Below are positions 17,475 to 27,600 of a stretch of 64,000 nt of DNA, piece after piece. The position numbers and the translations under genes were made by a program. The stretch covers positions 124,001 to 188,000 of the forward strand of contig CAVXXI010000002.1 in NCBI GenBank assembly GCA_963765725.1. The letters run 5' to 3'. The notes beneath the pieces were generated by a model. That model ran no database searches. It worked only from the letters and a program-made list of their open reading frames with translations, and was not told where the DNA came from. Origin of the DNA: DASQEH01 sp963765725 (GTDB taxonomy: Bacteria > Actinomycetota > Actinomycetes > Propionibacteriales > Nocardioidaceae). The first letter of the stretch is position 1. Each line of letters starts with the position of its first letter.

Positions 17475-18527
17475 TCAGAGGTTCACTGTATAGCTGAAGA
17501 GATTGTGAGCCGCCGTCCCAAAGTACGGGCCGTAAATCTGCCGGGAGTCTGCCTTGGGGCCAGAAATATAGCGGTAGGAGTTCAGGCCGTTCTGGAAACC
17601 ATTGGCCATCCATGCACCGCCTGAGGCGCCGCCCGTCATGTTGGACCAGATCGCCATCGTCTTGGGTCCGGTCCAGTAGCCACGCGAAGGATCGTCATTC
17701 CTGATCAGCGAAGAGCGGGACTTGTACTGACTGCTGCCATTGAAAGGCGCGGCCTGTGGGTAACCCATCGCAGTGAAGGTCTGCCCCCGACGCAGATTCC
17801 ACTTCGTGCCCCGGCCACCCAGCAGGGATACCGCGTTCTTGCCGGCGCTGTTCTTGTCTAAGGTGATGTAGCCAACGTCCTGCAGCAGGTTGGAGTCGTA
17901 ATGCCACTGCGTCCGCGTCGTTTCGTTGGAGCCGTACCACACGCCGAACGGCGCGTTGTTGCATCCGTCGCACTTGGAGGAGTACGCGGGAACGACCAGG
18001 ATATTGCTGCTCCAGTGACCATTGCCGTCACTTACGCAGTGACCTGCGGTGCTCACCATGTTCTTGGAAGGGCTGTTGACGAGGGTCCCTGAGCAGACGT
18101 AATAACCACCATCCTGCTCGAGGAACACCTTGGCATTCGTCCGGCTCTCGAGAGTGCGGTATGGGCGGGACATGCGGACTGATTGCCCAACCTTGCCTAC
18201 CGGAGCTGTGGTGCGAGCGGGACCCACGGCAAGGGATCCTGTGGCCGGTTGCACCGTGATGGGTCGCGCGGCTGGGGAGGCGGTCGCCTTGGGAGTCCGT
18301 GCCCCCGTCTTGCGCTGCAGGGCGCTGGCCGGCAACGGCTTGGCCGCCGCCATGCGCGCCGGCGTCCACACCCCCTTTACCGCCTGCTTGTTCTCCATAG
18401 TCGTGTTCGATACGACGCCACGGTTGTGCTTCGCGTGAGCTGCCGCCAGGGCCGACGTCGGCCCTGTCGCCATTCCTGCCACCAACAGCGCGCCAGCTGC
18501 CATTCCGGCCAGGTACTTCGGTTGCAT
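17475..18527 (-). CDS. Secreted trypsin-fold serine endopeptidase (V8-like)
   Basis: This 350-residue preproprotein has a signal peptide ending near residue 28 (ALA-A), a basic, Ala/Pro-rich propeptide of about 90 residues, and a chymotrypsin-fold domain with the full triad: TAGHC (H163), QDVGY (D217) and GGASGGAW (S302). Two CxxC-like cysteines (C186, C189) may form a small disulfide. It most resembles the extracellular glutamyl-type peptidases of actinobacteria. AGAGGG is 7-12 nt before the ATG. Base composition around the gene is lower in GC than its neighbours, which with the tRNA at 18741 suggests possible acquisition. Confidence 0.85.
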   Translation of the reverse strand: MQPKYLAGMAAGALLVAGMATGPTSALAAAHAKHNRGVVSNTTMENKQAVKGVWTPARMAAAKPLPASALQRKTGARTPKATASPAARPITVQPATGSLAVGPARTTAPVGKVGQSVRMSRPYRTLESRTNAKVFLEQDGGYYVCSGTLVNSPSKNMVSTAGHCVSDGNGHWSSNILVVPAYSSKCDGCNNAPFGVWYGSNETTRTQWHYDSNLLQDVGYITLDKNSAGKNAVSLLGGRGTKWNLRRGQTFTAMGYPQAAPFNGSSQYKSRSSLIRNDDPSRGYWTGPKTMAIWSNMTGGASGGAWMANGFQNGLNSYRYISGPKADSRQIYGPYFGTAAHNLFSYTVNL

Positions 18528-18606
18528 TCGGTCCGCCCTCTATGAGCCGAGTCCACTCGCTCGGGAGCAAGATCGTCGCAGGCTTTGTGGTAGAAAAGGT
18601 GTTTTT

Positions 18607-18623
18607 AGAAGTAAATGACTTCT
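18607..18623. promoter_or_regulatory. Inverted repeat in protease upstream region
   Basis: A perfect 6-bp inverted repeat (AGAAGT-aaatg-ACTTCT) lies 80 bp before the protease start in an AT-rich 210-bp gap. It could be an operator or a 5' leader hairpin; nothing in the window identifies its binder. Confidence 0.35.
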
Positions 18624-18740
18624 CGTCACAATTCAATTACGGAAAGTAAGTGTGGAGCATTGCGCACACGTAAGCGAAGAGCTTGTATGGGGCAACTGCT
18701 CGTCACTCGGCGAGCTGGCGGAAACAGTGGGCCGATCTTG

Positions 18741-18813
18741 TGCCCCCGGTGGGACTCGAACCCACACTGAGCGCCTTTTAAGGGTGCGTCCTCTGCCGTT
18801 GGGATACGGGGGC
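18741..18813 (-). tRNA. tRNA with anticodon UAA and short variable loop (atypical)
   Basis: The 73-nt minus-strand sequence folds as a cloverleaf: acceptor GCCCCCG/CGGGGGC with discriminator A, T arm GTGGG-TTCGAGT-CCCAC, and an anticodon loop CTTAAAA (18776-18782) that places UAA at 34-36. The anticodon stem has one A-C mismatch (29-41), the D stem is short, and the variable loop has only 5 nt. A UUA-reading tRNA-Leu should have a long variable arm, so the amino-acid identity is uncertain. CCA is not encoded. It stands alone between the protease and udgB. Confidence 0.75.
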
Positions 18814-18878
18814 CTCCGCGCAACAGTCTAAGAGCGCGGGCGTCGGGGCCTGGCCGTCCGTACTTAGCCGGCGAGCCC

Positions 18879-19736
18879 TCATGCGTACGCCAGTCGGGCC
18901 GCCTCCCCGAGGACCGCGTCGAGCATGGGCTCGGTCAGCTTGCCGGTGAACGTGTTCTGCTGGCTCGGGTGGTAGCAACCCAGTACGACCAGCGGCCGCG
19001 CGCCGCCCTCCGGCGCCGGCAGTTCCACAGCTACACCGTGGCCGAACCTCGGGCGGGGCCTCGGCACCGCGTAGCCGTTCCGGGTCGCGGCGCGCAGCAT
19101 GGCCTCCCAGGCGAACAGACCGAGGCAGACCACGGCTCGCACTGCTGGCAGGACCAACGCGAGCTCGGCGTCCAGCCACGCCGAGCAGGTGTCGCGTTCC
19201 TCGATCGTCGGTCGGTTGTCGGGCGGGGCGCACCGGACGCTGGCGACCATCCGCGTGCCGATCAGCCGCTGGCCGTCACCCGCGTGCACGCTCTCGGCTT
19301 TCGCGGCCAGGCCCACCCGGTGCAGCGAGGCGAAGAGCCAGTCCCCGGAGCGGTCGCCGGTGAAGATCCGCCCGGTACGGTTGCCGCCGTGTGCCGCGGG
19401 CGCCAAGCCCAGCACTACTACCCGCGGCGACTCGTCGCCCCAACCGGTGACCGGTCGCCCCCAGTACGGCTCGCCGGCGAATGACCGACGCTTCTCCACG
19501 GCCACCGCCTCACGCCAGTCGACGAGCCGCGGACAGGCGCGGCACACCGAGCTCTCCGCGTCGATCTGGGTGAGGTCGGCCGCAGCGGCAGCTCGTCGCA
19601 CCACCTCGGTACGGTCCGTGCACACCGGCGTCCGCCCGCTCGCCCGATCTTCGGGCCACCCTGTCCCCGCCGGAACCGGACTCTCGAACAGCTGTCCGGT
19701 GAGGGGATGCGCTCGGCCCCGGCCGTCACCGGTCAT
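18879..19736 (-). CDS. udgB: Uracil-DNA glycosylase, family 5 (UdgB type)
   Basis: This 285-residue enzyme would remove uracil and other deaminated bases from DNA. The first motif GLAPAAHGGNRTG (from residue 110) and second motif HPSQQNTFTGKLT fit family 5 of the superfamily, which lacks the polar catalytic residue of UNG. The pair C65/C68 in CRACPR with later cysteines matches the iron-sulfur ligands of families 4 and 5. The ATG at 19736 overlaps the ppx stop by ATGA, so the two are co-transcribed; an in-frame ATG at 19748 would lengthen the overlap. Confidence 0.85.
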   Translation of the reverse strand: MTGDGRGRAHPLTGQLFESPVPAGTGWPEDRASGRTPVCTDRTEVVRRAAAAADLTQIDAESSVCRACPRLVDWREAVAVEKRRSFAGEPYWGRPVTGWGDESPRVVVLGLAPAAHGGNRTGRIFTGDRSGDWLFASLHRVGLAAKAESVHAGDGQRLIGTRMVASVRCAPPDNRPTIEERDTCSAWLDAELALVLPAVRAVVCLGLFAWEAMLRAATRNGYAVPRPRPRFGHGVAVELPAPEGGARPLVVLGCYHPSQQNTFTGKLTEPMLDAVLGEAARLAYA

Positions 19737-20665
19737 GCCAGTGACCATGCCACACCGTCGAGGATGTCGTGCTCGGACGCGACGACCGTGTCGAGCCGGG
19801 TGCGCCGAACAACTTCCGCCAGCACCAACGCTCCCCCACCGATGACGTCCGCCCGACCGGCGGCCATGAAACCCAGCCGTCGTCGCTGCCCCACTGGCAT
19901 CGCCAGCATGCTGTTGCACGCATCGAGCAGGGCCGCTGCCGGGAGCCGGGCGTGGTGGACGCGGTTGCTGTCGTACCGGTCGAGCCCGAGCAGGAAGGCC
20001 GCCATCGTGGTGACGGTCCCCGCGACGCCGACCATGGCGCCGGCAGCCGCCAGCCGCAGGCCGGCCCCGTCCACCGCCGCCGAGATCTCGGCCACCGCGG
20101 CAGCAACCTCGCCCGGCGTCGGCGGGTCGCTGTGCAGGTGCCGTTCGGTGAGCCGGACGGACCCGATGTCGAGTGACGTGCCCTGTGGCGGCGCATGGTC
20201 GCCGTCTCCGAACACCAGTTCCGTCGAGCCGCCACCCACATCCACCACGAGCAGCGGGGCTCCGGCCGAGACACCGTCCGGTTGCCGGAGCCCACGGGTG
20301 GCGCCGTCGTAGGACAGTCGCGCCTCCTCGTCCCCGGTGATCACGTCAGGCGTGACCCCGATGATGGCCTGCACCCCAGCCACGAAGTCGTTGTGGTTCG
20401 ACGCATCGCGTACGGCGGAGGTCGCGACGCAGCGGGTACGCCGCACACCGGCTGCGCTGATCAGACCGGCGTAGGTCTCGAGAGCCGCGTACGTCCGCGC
20501 GAGCGCTCCTTCGGCCAACCTCCGGGTCCGGTCGACACCCTCCCCGAGCCGCACGATCGTCTCGACGCGGTGCACGTCGACCGCGGTGCCCGTCCCGGCG
20601 TCGAGATCGGCGACGAGGAGACGGGCCGTGTTGGTGCCGCAGTCGATCGCGGCGACCCGGGTCAC
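19733..20665 (-). CDS. ppx: Exopolyphosphatase / guanosine pentaphosphate phosphohydrolase (Ppx/GppA)
   Basis: The 310-residue protein has the actin-like ASKHA fold of Ppx/GppA: phosphate-1 loop AAIDCGTNTARLLV at the N-terminus, VDVGGGSTELV in the centre and VGVAGTVTTMAA as the adenosine-type motif. It hydrolyses inorganic polyphosphate or converts pppGpp. This is the short, two-domain actinobacterial form without the HD extension. The start is GTG at 20663-20665, overlapping the DUF501 stop by GTGA. It forms part of the eno-ftsB-DUF501-ppx-udgB run. Confidence 0.9.
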   Translation of the reverse strand: MTRVAAIDCGTNTARLLVADLDAGTGTAVDVHRVETIVRLGEGVDRTRRLAEGALARTYAALETYAGLISAAGVRRTRCVATSAVRDASNHNDFVAGVQAIIGVTPDVITGDEEARLSYDGATRGLRQPDGVSAGAPLLVVDVGGGSTELVFGDGDHAPPQGTSLDIGSVRLTERHLHSDPPTPGEVAAAVAEISAAVDGAGLRLAAAGAMVGVAGTVTTMAAFLLGLDRYDSNRVHHARLPAAALLDACNSMLAMPVGQRRRLGFMAAGRADVIGGGALVLAEVVRRTRLDTVVASEHDILDGVAWSLA

Positions 20666-21174
20666 GCCGGGCCTTCGCCGGCCACCACGCACGGCCCGGT
20701 GAGCCACCACTTCGCAAGTGCGGCTAGCGCCTCGTCCCCGAGGGGGTTGACGCCGGCACCGGCCGCCAGTGCGTGCGCGACCAGGGCGTGGAGGCATTTC
20801 ACCCGGTCGGGCATCCCGCCTGCCGAAACCTGCTCGATCTCCGCGACGGCGCCCAGCCGGCTCCGATCGTGCAGGTACGCCTCGTGTGCGGCCCGGTAGT
20901 CACGGGCCAGGTCGGGGTCGACCTCCAGCCGCTCGCTCATCTCGCGCATCAGGCCACTGGCCTCCAGCGTTCCGACGGCAGCCGCCGCTCGCGGGCAGGT
21001 CAGGTAGTAAAGGGTCGGGAACGGCGAGCCGTCGGACAGCCTCGGGACGGTCGTGATCACATCGGGGTGGCCGCAGGGGCAGCGATGCGCGACGCCCGCG
21101 CTGTCGCGAGGCGCCCGGCCGAGCTGCGCTGCGACGATACGTTCGTCAGTCTGCGACAGTGTCGCGCCCGTCAC
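20662..21174 (-). CDS. DUF501 domain protein
   Basis: This 170-residue protein belongs to DUF501, which in actinobacteria nearly always lies between ftsB/divIC and ppx. Visible hallmarks are RCPCGHPDVITTVPRL with two cysteines, FPTLYYLTCPRAAAAVGTLE, and MPDRVKCLHALVAHALA. The clustered Cys and His residues could bind a metal. No function is established. It overlaps both neighbours by 4 nt and starts with GTG. Confidence 0.85.
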   Translation of the reverse strand: MTGATLSQTDERIVAAQLGRAPRDSAGVAHRCPCGHPDVITTVPRLSDGSPFPTLYYLTCPRAAAAVGTLEASGLMREMSERLEVDPDLARDYRAAHEAYLHDRSRLGAVAEIEQVSAGGMPDRVKCLHALVAHALAAGAGVNPLGDEALAALAKWWLTGPCVVAGEGPA

Positions 21175-21881
21175 CGCACCGGGGTGCTGCCGTTGCCGGA
21201 GCCGGGCTTCGGGGCTTTACCGGAGGGGCCTGCCTGCCGATGGGGATTGCCGCCGATCCACAGCGCCGGCTGACGCCGGTGCTTCACCACCCGTGCGCTC
21301 GGGCTCTTCCCTGCCTCGACGACCGAGCCCCAGGCGCTCTGCCACCAGGCCGGTCGAGTAGGCGAGGCCGCTCCGGTGGGCTGCGACAGTGAGCTGCCCC
21401 CGTCGGACAGCACGTGCCCCTGCGCGTCGATGACGCGGTAGCCGATCTGACCGGGCATGACCCATCCGAAGCGCACCCTCGCCTGGGCCTCGATGTACGC
21501 AGGGTCGTGCCAGCGCCGCTCTGCCTGCTGCAGTGCGGCGATCGTGGCCCGGTGCTGGGCGATCTGGCTGTGCAACGAGCTGATGTCGCTGCGCTGCTGG
21601 AGCCAGGCGCGCGCACTCGAGGCGTACGACACGGCCAGCACGGCGACGACCAGCACCAGGATCGCCACGCGACCCGTGAAACCGGCCGACGACGAGGACG
21701 TCGGGTGCGGGGACGGTTTGCCCTTGGCCGGTGGTGTGGTACCCGCCGCGGCACTTCGTGGGACCGGAGCGGCGGCAACCTTGCTGGTGCGTCGCGTGGC
21801 GGTGGACCCGGTCCGTGGCCGCCGGCCCGCCCGATCGCGGTCTGCGCCGGGGGCGGACTTCGGTCGCGCTCGAGGAGACAT
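21171..21881 (-). CDS. ftsB: Septum formation initiator FtsB/DivIC
   Basis: The 236-residue bitopic protein has a long Pro/Ser/Arg-rich cytosolic N-terminus (1-70), one transmembrane helix (about 70-90), a short coiled coil (LHSQIAQHRATIAALQQAERRW) and the FtsB sequence DPAYIEAQARVRFGWVMPGQ. FtsB works with FtsL and FtsQ in the divisome to license septal peptidoglycan synthesis. The tail after residue 150 is Gly/Pro/Ser-rich and variable. The ATG is 8 bp after the eno stop, the standard eno-ftsB arrangement. Confidence 0.9.
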   Translation of the reverse strand: MSPRARPKSAPGADRDRAGRRPRTGSTATRRTSKVAAAPVPRSAAAGTTPPAKGKPSPHPTSSSSAGFTGRVAILVLVVAVLAVSYASSARAWLQQRSDISSLHSQIAQHRATIAALQQAERRWHDPAYIEAQARVRFGWVMPGQIGYRVIDAQGHVLSDGGSSLSQPTGAASPTRPAWWQSAWGSVVEAGKSPSARVVKHRRQPALWIGGNPHRQAGPSGKAPKPGSGNGSTPVR

Positions 21882-21889
21882 CGACCGCC

Positions 21890-23175
21890 TCAGCTCCCGG
21901 TGAACCGTGGAAAGGCCTTGCGGCCGGCGTATCGCGCGGCGTCACCGAGCTCCTCCTCGATCCGGAGCAGCTGGTTGTACTTCGCCACCCGCTCGGAGCG
22001 CGCGGGGGCGCCGCTCTTGATCTGCCCGCAGTTCGTGGCGACGACGAGGTCGGCGATCGTCGTGTCCTCGGTCTCCCCCGAGCGGTGACTCATCATGCAG
22101 CGCATCCCGTTGCGGTGCGCCAGGTCGACCGCGTCGAGAGTCTCGGTGAGGCTACCGATCTGATTGACCTTGACCAGCAGCGCGTTGGCCGACGACTCCT
22201 CGATGCCGCGGCGGATCCGCTCGACGTTGGTGACGAACAGGTCGTCCCCCACGATCTGCACGGACTCGCCGATTGCCGCGGTCATCGCCCTCCAGCCGTC
22301 CCAGTCCTCTTCGTTCATCGGGTCCTCGATGGACACGATCGGGTACGCCGAGGCCAGCTCGGCGTAGTACGCGGCCATCTCGTCCGACGACCGGGACGAA
22401 CCTTCGAAGCGATAGCTTCCGCTGTCGGCGTCGTAGAACTCCGACGCCGCGACGTCGAGGGCGAGCGCGATGTCGGTGCCGAGGCGCAGGCCCACCATGT
22501 CGACGGCCGTCGCTATCAGGTCAAGCGCCTCCCGGTTGGAGCCCAGGCTCGGTGCGAACCCGCCCTCGTCACCGAGTCCGGTGTTGTACCCCTGGGCTTG
22601 AGCACGCCCTTGAGCGCGTGGTAGACCGACACGCCCTGCTCGAGCGCCTCGGTGTAGCTGGGTGCCCCGATGGGGGCGATCATGAACTCCTGGATGTCGA
22701 CGTTGCTGTCGGCATGAGCTCCACCGTTGAGGATGTTCATCATCGGCACCGGCAGCAGGTGAGCGTTGGAGCCGCCGATGTACCGGAACAGGGTCAGCCC
22801 GGCAGACTCGGCTGCCGCCTTCGCGACAGCGAGCGACACGCCCAGGATGGCGTTCGCGCCCAGCTTCGCCTTGTTGGGCGTCCCGTCGAGGTCGATCAGC
22901 AGGTAGTCGATCGCGCGTTGCTCGTCGGCGGGTTCGCCGAGGACGGCGTCCGCGATCGAGGTGTTGATCGCTGCGACGGCCTTGCCGACGCCCTTGCCGC
23001 CGTACCACGCCCCGCCGTCTCGCAGCTCGACCGCCTCGAACTTCCCGGTCGAGGCACCGGACGGGACCGCGGCCCTGGACACGACGCCGTCGTCGAGCCC
23101 GATCTCGACCTCTACCGTCGGATTCCCGCGCGAGTCCAGGATCTCGCGCGCTCTGACAGCGTTGATGAGTGGCAC
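21890..23175 (-). CDS. eno: Enolase, interrupted by a single-base frameshift
   Basis: Enolase converts 2-phosphoglycerate to phosphoenolpyruvate and is normally single-copy and essential. The N-terminal part (GTG start at 23175, MPLINAVRAREILDSRGNPT, with GASTGKFEAVELRDG) runs in one frame to HALKGVLK; the rest (AQGYNTGLGDEGGFAPSL onward, with the SIEDPM, LLVKVNQIGSLTET and SHRSGETEDTTIADL signatures) runs in the next frame. One base is missing at about 22597: the plus strand reads CCTGGGCTTG where CCTGGGCCTTG is needed. Restoring it gives a normal 428-residue enzyme with all catalytic residues. I regard this as a likely sequencing error. Confidence 0.9.
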
Positions 23176-23216
23176 GTCGAAACTCCCTTTGCGGCCGGTC
23201 CGGTCCGGACGTCAGC

Positions 23217-23918
23217 CTAACCGGGAAGGTCTGGAGCGTCCCGCAGGCCACGCTGTTCGCGACTCCGCACCTCGGCCATCTCCTGCCGCACCCTCATCCG
23301 CAGCGCCTGCTCGGGGTCCACGCCCGCCGCCTGCGCCGCCCTGGCGAGCGCAAAAAGAGCGTCACCCAGCGAGGCCAGGTCAGCCGCCGCCGCCGCCACG
23401 GCAGCATCCGATCCGCCGGAACGGACTCCGGCACGCCCGGCGACGGCTGCCGCGAGACTGAGGGCCGGCAGGCCGGCCGGGATGCCGTCGAGGGCCGACG
23501 TACGCGCCTTCTCCGCGGACTTGATCGCGTCCCATGCGCTCTGAACGCCGTCCGCACTGGTGACGTCGGAGTCCCCCGCACCGGTGCCGTCGGCCGCGGC
23601 GAAGACATGGGGGTGGCGACGGACGAGCTTCGCGACGATCCCTGCTGCCACGTCGTCGATGTCGAAGGGATCGGACTCGTGCTCCGCGGCGACCCGGGCA
23701 TGGAACATCACCTGGAGCAGCAGGTCCCCGAGCTCCTCGCGCAGATGCTCCCGGTCGCCGGACTCGATCGCCTCCACCGTCTCGTAGCTCTCCTCGAGGA
23801 GGTAGCGGACGAGCGTCAGGTGTGTCTGCTCGCGGTCCCAAGGACACTCGCGGCGCAGCCTGTCCATGATGGCAACGAGCTCGAGCAGCCGGTGCCCCGG
23901 CGGGTCGGTCGCTGCCAT
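23217..23918 (-). CDS. mazG: Nucleoside triphosphate pyrophosphohydrolase MazG
   Basis: The 233-residue protein has the MazG helices with the metal-binding EExxE...ExxD pattern: LLEESYETVEAIESGD and LREELGDLLLQVMFHARVA. MazG removes pyrophosphate from non-canonical NTPs, cleaning the nucleotide pool. Only one complete MazG domain plus a degenerate C-terminal half is present, usual in actinobacteria. It lies 41 bp before eno and 15 bp after the SurA-like gene in the same direction. Confidence 0.9.
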   Translation of the reverse strand: MAATDPPGHRLLELVAIMDRLRRECPWDREQTHLTLVRYLLEESYETVEAIESGDREHLREELGDLLLQVMFHARVAAEHESDPFDIDDVAAGIVAKLVRRHPHVFAAADGTGAGDSDVTSADGVQSAWDAIKSAEKARTSALDGIPAGLPALSLAAAVAGRAGVRSGGSDAAVAAAAADLASLGDALFALARAAQAAGVDPEQALRMRVRQEMAEVRSREQRGLRDAPDLPG

Positions 23919-23933
23919 GGCGGCCCCGTCGGC

Positions 23934-24689
23934 TCAGCAGACCTGCGACGACGGGAGGTCGGACGTGTTCGCCTGTGAGTTGGAGGCAGCGTCCTGGCTG
24001 TCCTTCGCGGCGGCGGAGACCGGGTCGGACAGGGACCCCGAGCCTCCGACCACGGTCTTCCCGTTCCATCGTCCGTAGGCGGGGTTGATCCGTATGTCCT
24101 GCTTGGTCACGTACTTGGCGAGGTAGGTGCTCGCCTGCGTGGTGTTGTCGTTCTGGACCTGGCTCGACGTCGTGATCGAGGGGTCGGCGAGGTGCGCGCC
24201 GATCAGCTGTGTCTCGGCCGTGGACTTGCCGATGGCGTCGAAGAAGCCCTTCAGCGCGGCGGTGTCGGCCGTGCTGAGGCCGGTGGGGATCGAGTTCTGC
24301 GAAGCGTTCTGGGTGATTGCGGCCTGGTCGACGGTGAGCTTCATGGCGGCGGCGGCACGGTCGATGACCGTGAACTGCACCAGGGCGGCGGTGATCGTCG
24401 CGCGCAGGTTGGCGAGCGAGACGGGGGCAGGTGCCCGCTGACTGCCGGCCGTTGCCGCGGTGTAGGCGCAGGCTGCGTGTACGACCGAGTCGATCTGGTC
24501 CTGCTGGATCGCCTGCCCGTCGATCGTGGCCGCCACCCCCGGCGTCAGGTTGGTGGAGCAACCCGAAAGCGCGGACAGGCCCATCAGGGCAAGCACCACG
24601 ACCGCAGCCGTCCGCTGCTTGTGACCGCGGCGGCGGCTCCTACTGGCAGTCACGGCTGCGCCTCCTCCAGCTCTCGTCATGTCGGCCAC
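23934..24689 (-). CDS. SurA N-terminal-like lipoprotein
   Basis: The 251-residue product has a basic N-terminus, a hydrophobic segment and a lipobox (LSALSGCS, Cys near residue 44), so it is probably a membrane lipoprotein. The mature part starts like SurA/PpiC chaperones (ATIDGQAIQQDQIDSVVHA, then long helices) but lacks a recognisable parvulin domain. It probably helps fold exported proteins. The start is GTG at 24689; the ATG at 24680 is possible. It lies 6 bp after mfd, a common actinobacterial order. Confidence 0.75.
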   Translation of the reverse strand: MADMTRAGGGAAVTASRSRRRGHKQRTAAVVVLALMGLSALSGCSTNLTPGVAATIDGQAIQQDQIDSVVHAACAYTAATAGSQRAPAPVSLANLRATITAALVQFTVIDRAAAAMKLTVDQAAITQNASQNSIPTGLSTADTAALKGFFDAIGKSTAETQLIGAHLADPSITTSSQVQNDNTTQASTYLAKYVTKQDIRINPAYGRWNGKTVVGGSGSLSDPVSAAAKDSQDAASNSQANTSDLPSSQVC

Positions 24690-24695
24690 TGCACA

Positions 24696-27600
24696 TCAGG
24701 TCGCGGGTGACTCCGCGATGATGTCGTCGATCACGCGACCGGCCCAATCTAGTACGGCGACGTCGCGTACCTGCTCGCCGCCGACCACCCCCGACATCGG
24801 GCGCGGCACCAAGATGCTACGCACCGCCGTCTTCACCACGCTTCGTGGGTAGAGCCGGTCGAGGCGCACCCTCCGGGACTCCGGGATGTCCACCGGAGAG
24901 AACCGTATGAAGCCTCCCTGCCCGTTGACGTCGGTCAGCCTGGCAGTGCGGGCCTTCACCCGGAGCCGCGCCACCGCCAGCAGGTTGTCGACCGGGTCCG
25001 GGAGGGCGCCGTACCGGTCGAGCAGCTCCGAGCGCACCTCCTCGACCTGGTCGAGCGAGCGGACCTCGGCGAGCCGCTTGTACATCTCCAGCCGCAGCCG
25101 CTCGCTCGGTACGTACGCGTGCGGAAGGTGCGCATCGACCGGCAGCTCGATCTTCACCTCCGGCTCTTCCTCGGTGGTGTCGCCCCGGTACTCGGCGACC
25201 GCCTCACCGACCAGGCGGACGTAGAGGTCGAACCCGACGTCGGCGATATGGCCGGACTGCTCGCCGCCGAGCAGGTTGCCCGCTCCGCGGATCTCCAGGT
25301 CCTTCATGGCGACCGCCATGCCGGCGCCCAGGTCGGCGTGCTGGGCGATCGTCTCGAGACGGTCGTGGGCGGTCTCGGTCAGCGGCTTCTCGGGCGGGTA
25401 CAGGAAGTAGGCGTAGGCGCGCTCGCCGCCCCGCCCCACGCGGCCCCGCAGCTGGTGCAGCTGGGACAGACCCAACAGGTCTGCACGCTCGATGATCAAC
25501 GTGTTGGCGTTCGCGACGTCGAGGCCCGACTCCACGATCGTCGTGCAGACGAGCACGTCGGACTTGCGCTCCCAGAAGTCGACCATCACCTGCTCGAGCT
25601 GGTGCTCCTGCATCTGGCCGTGGGCCGCCACGACCCGCGCCTCGGGGACCAGCCGCGACAGGCGGGTCGCCGCCTTGTCGATGCTCTGGACCCGGTTGTG
25701 GATGTAGAAGACCTGACCCTCCCGCAGCAGCTCGCGACGGATGGCCGCCGTGACCTGGGCGTCGTCATAGCCGCCGACGAAGGTGAGCACCGGATGGCGC
25801 TCCTCTGGCGGCGTGGTGATCGTCGACATCTCCCGGATGCCGGTGATCGCCATCTCCAGCGTGCGCGGGATCGGCGTCGCGGACATGCTGAGCACGTCGA
25901 CGGCGGTCCGCATCCGCTTCAGCTCCTCCTTGTGCTCGACACCGAACCGCTGCTCCTCGTCGACGATGACGAGCCCGAGGTCCTTGAGCTTGATCTCGGG
26001 ATTGAAGAGCCGGTGGGTTCCGATCACGACGTCGACGGTGCCTGACGCCAGCCCGGCGGTCACGTCGGCGACCTCGGCGTCGCTCTGGAATCGGCTCAGT
26101 GGCTTCACGACCACCGGGAACCCAGCGAACCGTTCGGAGAACGTCTGCTGGTGCTGCTGGACGAGCAGAGTCGTCGGCACGAGCACCGCGACCTGCTTGC
26201 CGTCCTGTACGGCCTTGAACGCGGCCCGGATGGCGATCTCGGTCTTCCCGTAGCCGACGTCGCCACAGATCAGCCGGTCCATCGGGATCGGCTGCTCCAT
26301 GTCGCGCTTGACCTCCTCGACGCTGGCGAGCTGGTCGGGCGTCTCCACGTACGGGAAGGCGTCCTCCAGCTCCCGCTGCCACGGCGAGTCCGGGCCGAAA
26401 GCGTGCCCCCGGGTGGCCTGCCGGGCGGCGTACAGCTTGATCAGCTCGGCGGCGATCTGGCGCACCGCGCGGCGCGCGCGGCCCTTGCGCTTGTTCCAGT
26501 CGGACCCGCCGAGCCGGTCCAGTGACGGGTGCTCTCCGCCGACGTAGCGGGTCACCTGGTCCAAGGTGTCGGTGGGCACGAACAGCCGATCGGCGGGCTG
26601 TCCCCGCTTGGAGGCGGCGTACTCGATGACGACGTACTCGCGGGTCGCGCCGGCGACAGTGCGCTGGATCATCTCGACGTAGCGGCCGACGCCGTGCTGC
26701 TCGTGCACGACGTAGTCGCCGGGCAGAAGCTCCAGCGGGTCGATCTGCTTACGTCGACGAGACGGCATCCTCCGCGAGTCGCGGACGGTAGTGCGCGAGC
26801 TGGTGAGGTCGTCGCCCGTGAGTACCACCAGACCGATCGCGTCGGCCACGAAGCCGTGCTCGAGGCTGCCCTGCACGACCTCGACGACACCACTGCCGTG
26901 ACCCGGGGCCAGCTCGGACGGGTCGAGGTCGTCGACGAGGCGGGCGGCGATGTCGCTGTCGCCGAGCACCTCGACGAGCCGCTCGGCCGGACCGTGGCCC
27001 TCCGTGACGAGGACGACACTCCTGCCGTCGCGAACGAACCCGGCGATGTCCTTCACCGCCGCCTCGGTGTCCCCCCGGTACGTGTCGGCGGCGCGGATCC
27101 CGATCGTCAGGCTCTCCACGCTGCTCGACGTGTCGGCATCGAGCGCGACGACGTCACCGGTCTCGGTCCGCAGCACGCGGGGGGCTCCTTCGACGTCGTC
27201 CAACTCCCCGGTGCCGAGCCCGAACGGCGACAACGACCACCACGACATGCCCCGGCCGAGGGCGTGCGTACGGACGTCCCCGAGCGTGTGATAGGCGGCT
27301 GCCCCGAGGTCGATCGGCGCAGTGCCGCCTCCGGCTGCGGCCGCCCACGAGGCACGCAGGAACTCCGTGCTCGTCGCGACCAGGTCGTGCGCGCGGCCGC
27401 GTACGCGCTCGGGGTCGCAGACGAGAACGACCGTGTCGGACGGAAGCAGGTCGACCAGCAGCTCCATCTCGTCGACGAGGGCCGGGGCGAGCGACTCCAT
27501 GCCCTCGACGACGTGACCCTCGGCGAGCTTGTCGAGCATGTCGCGGAGCTCCGGGTGCGCCGCGGCGAGGTCACGGGCCCGCGCGCGGACTTCGTCGGTC

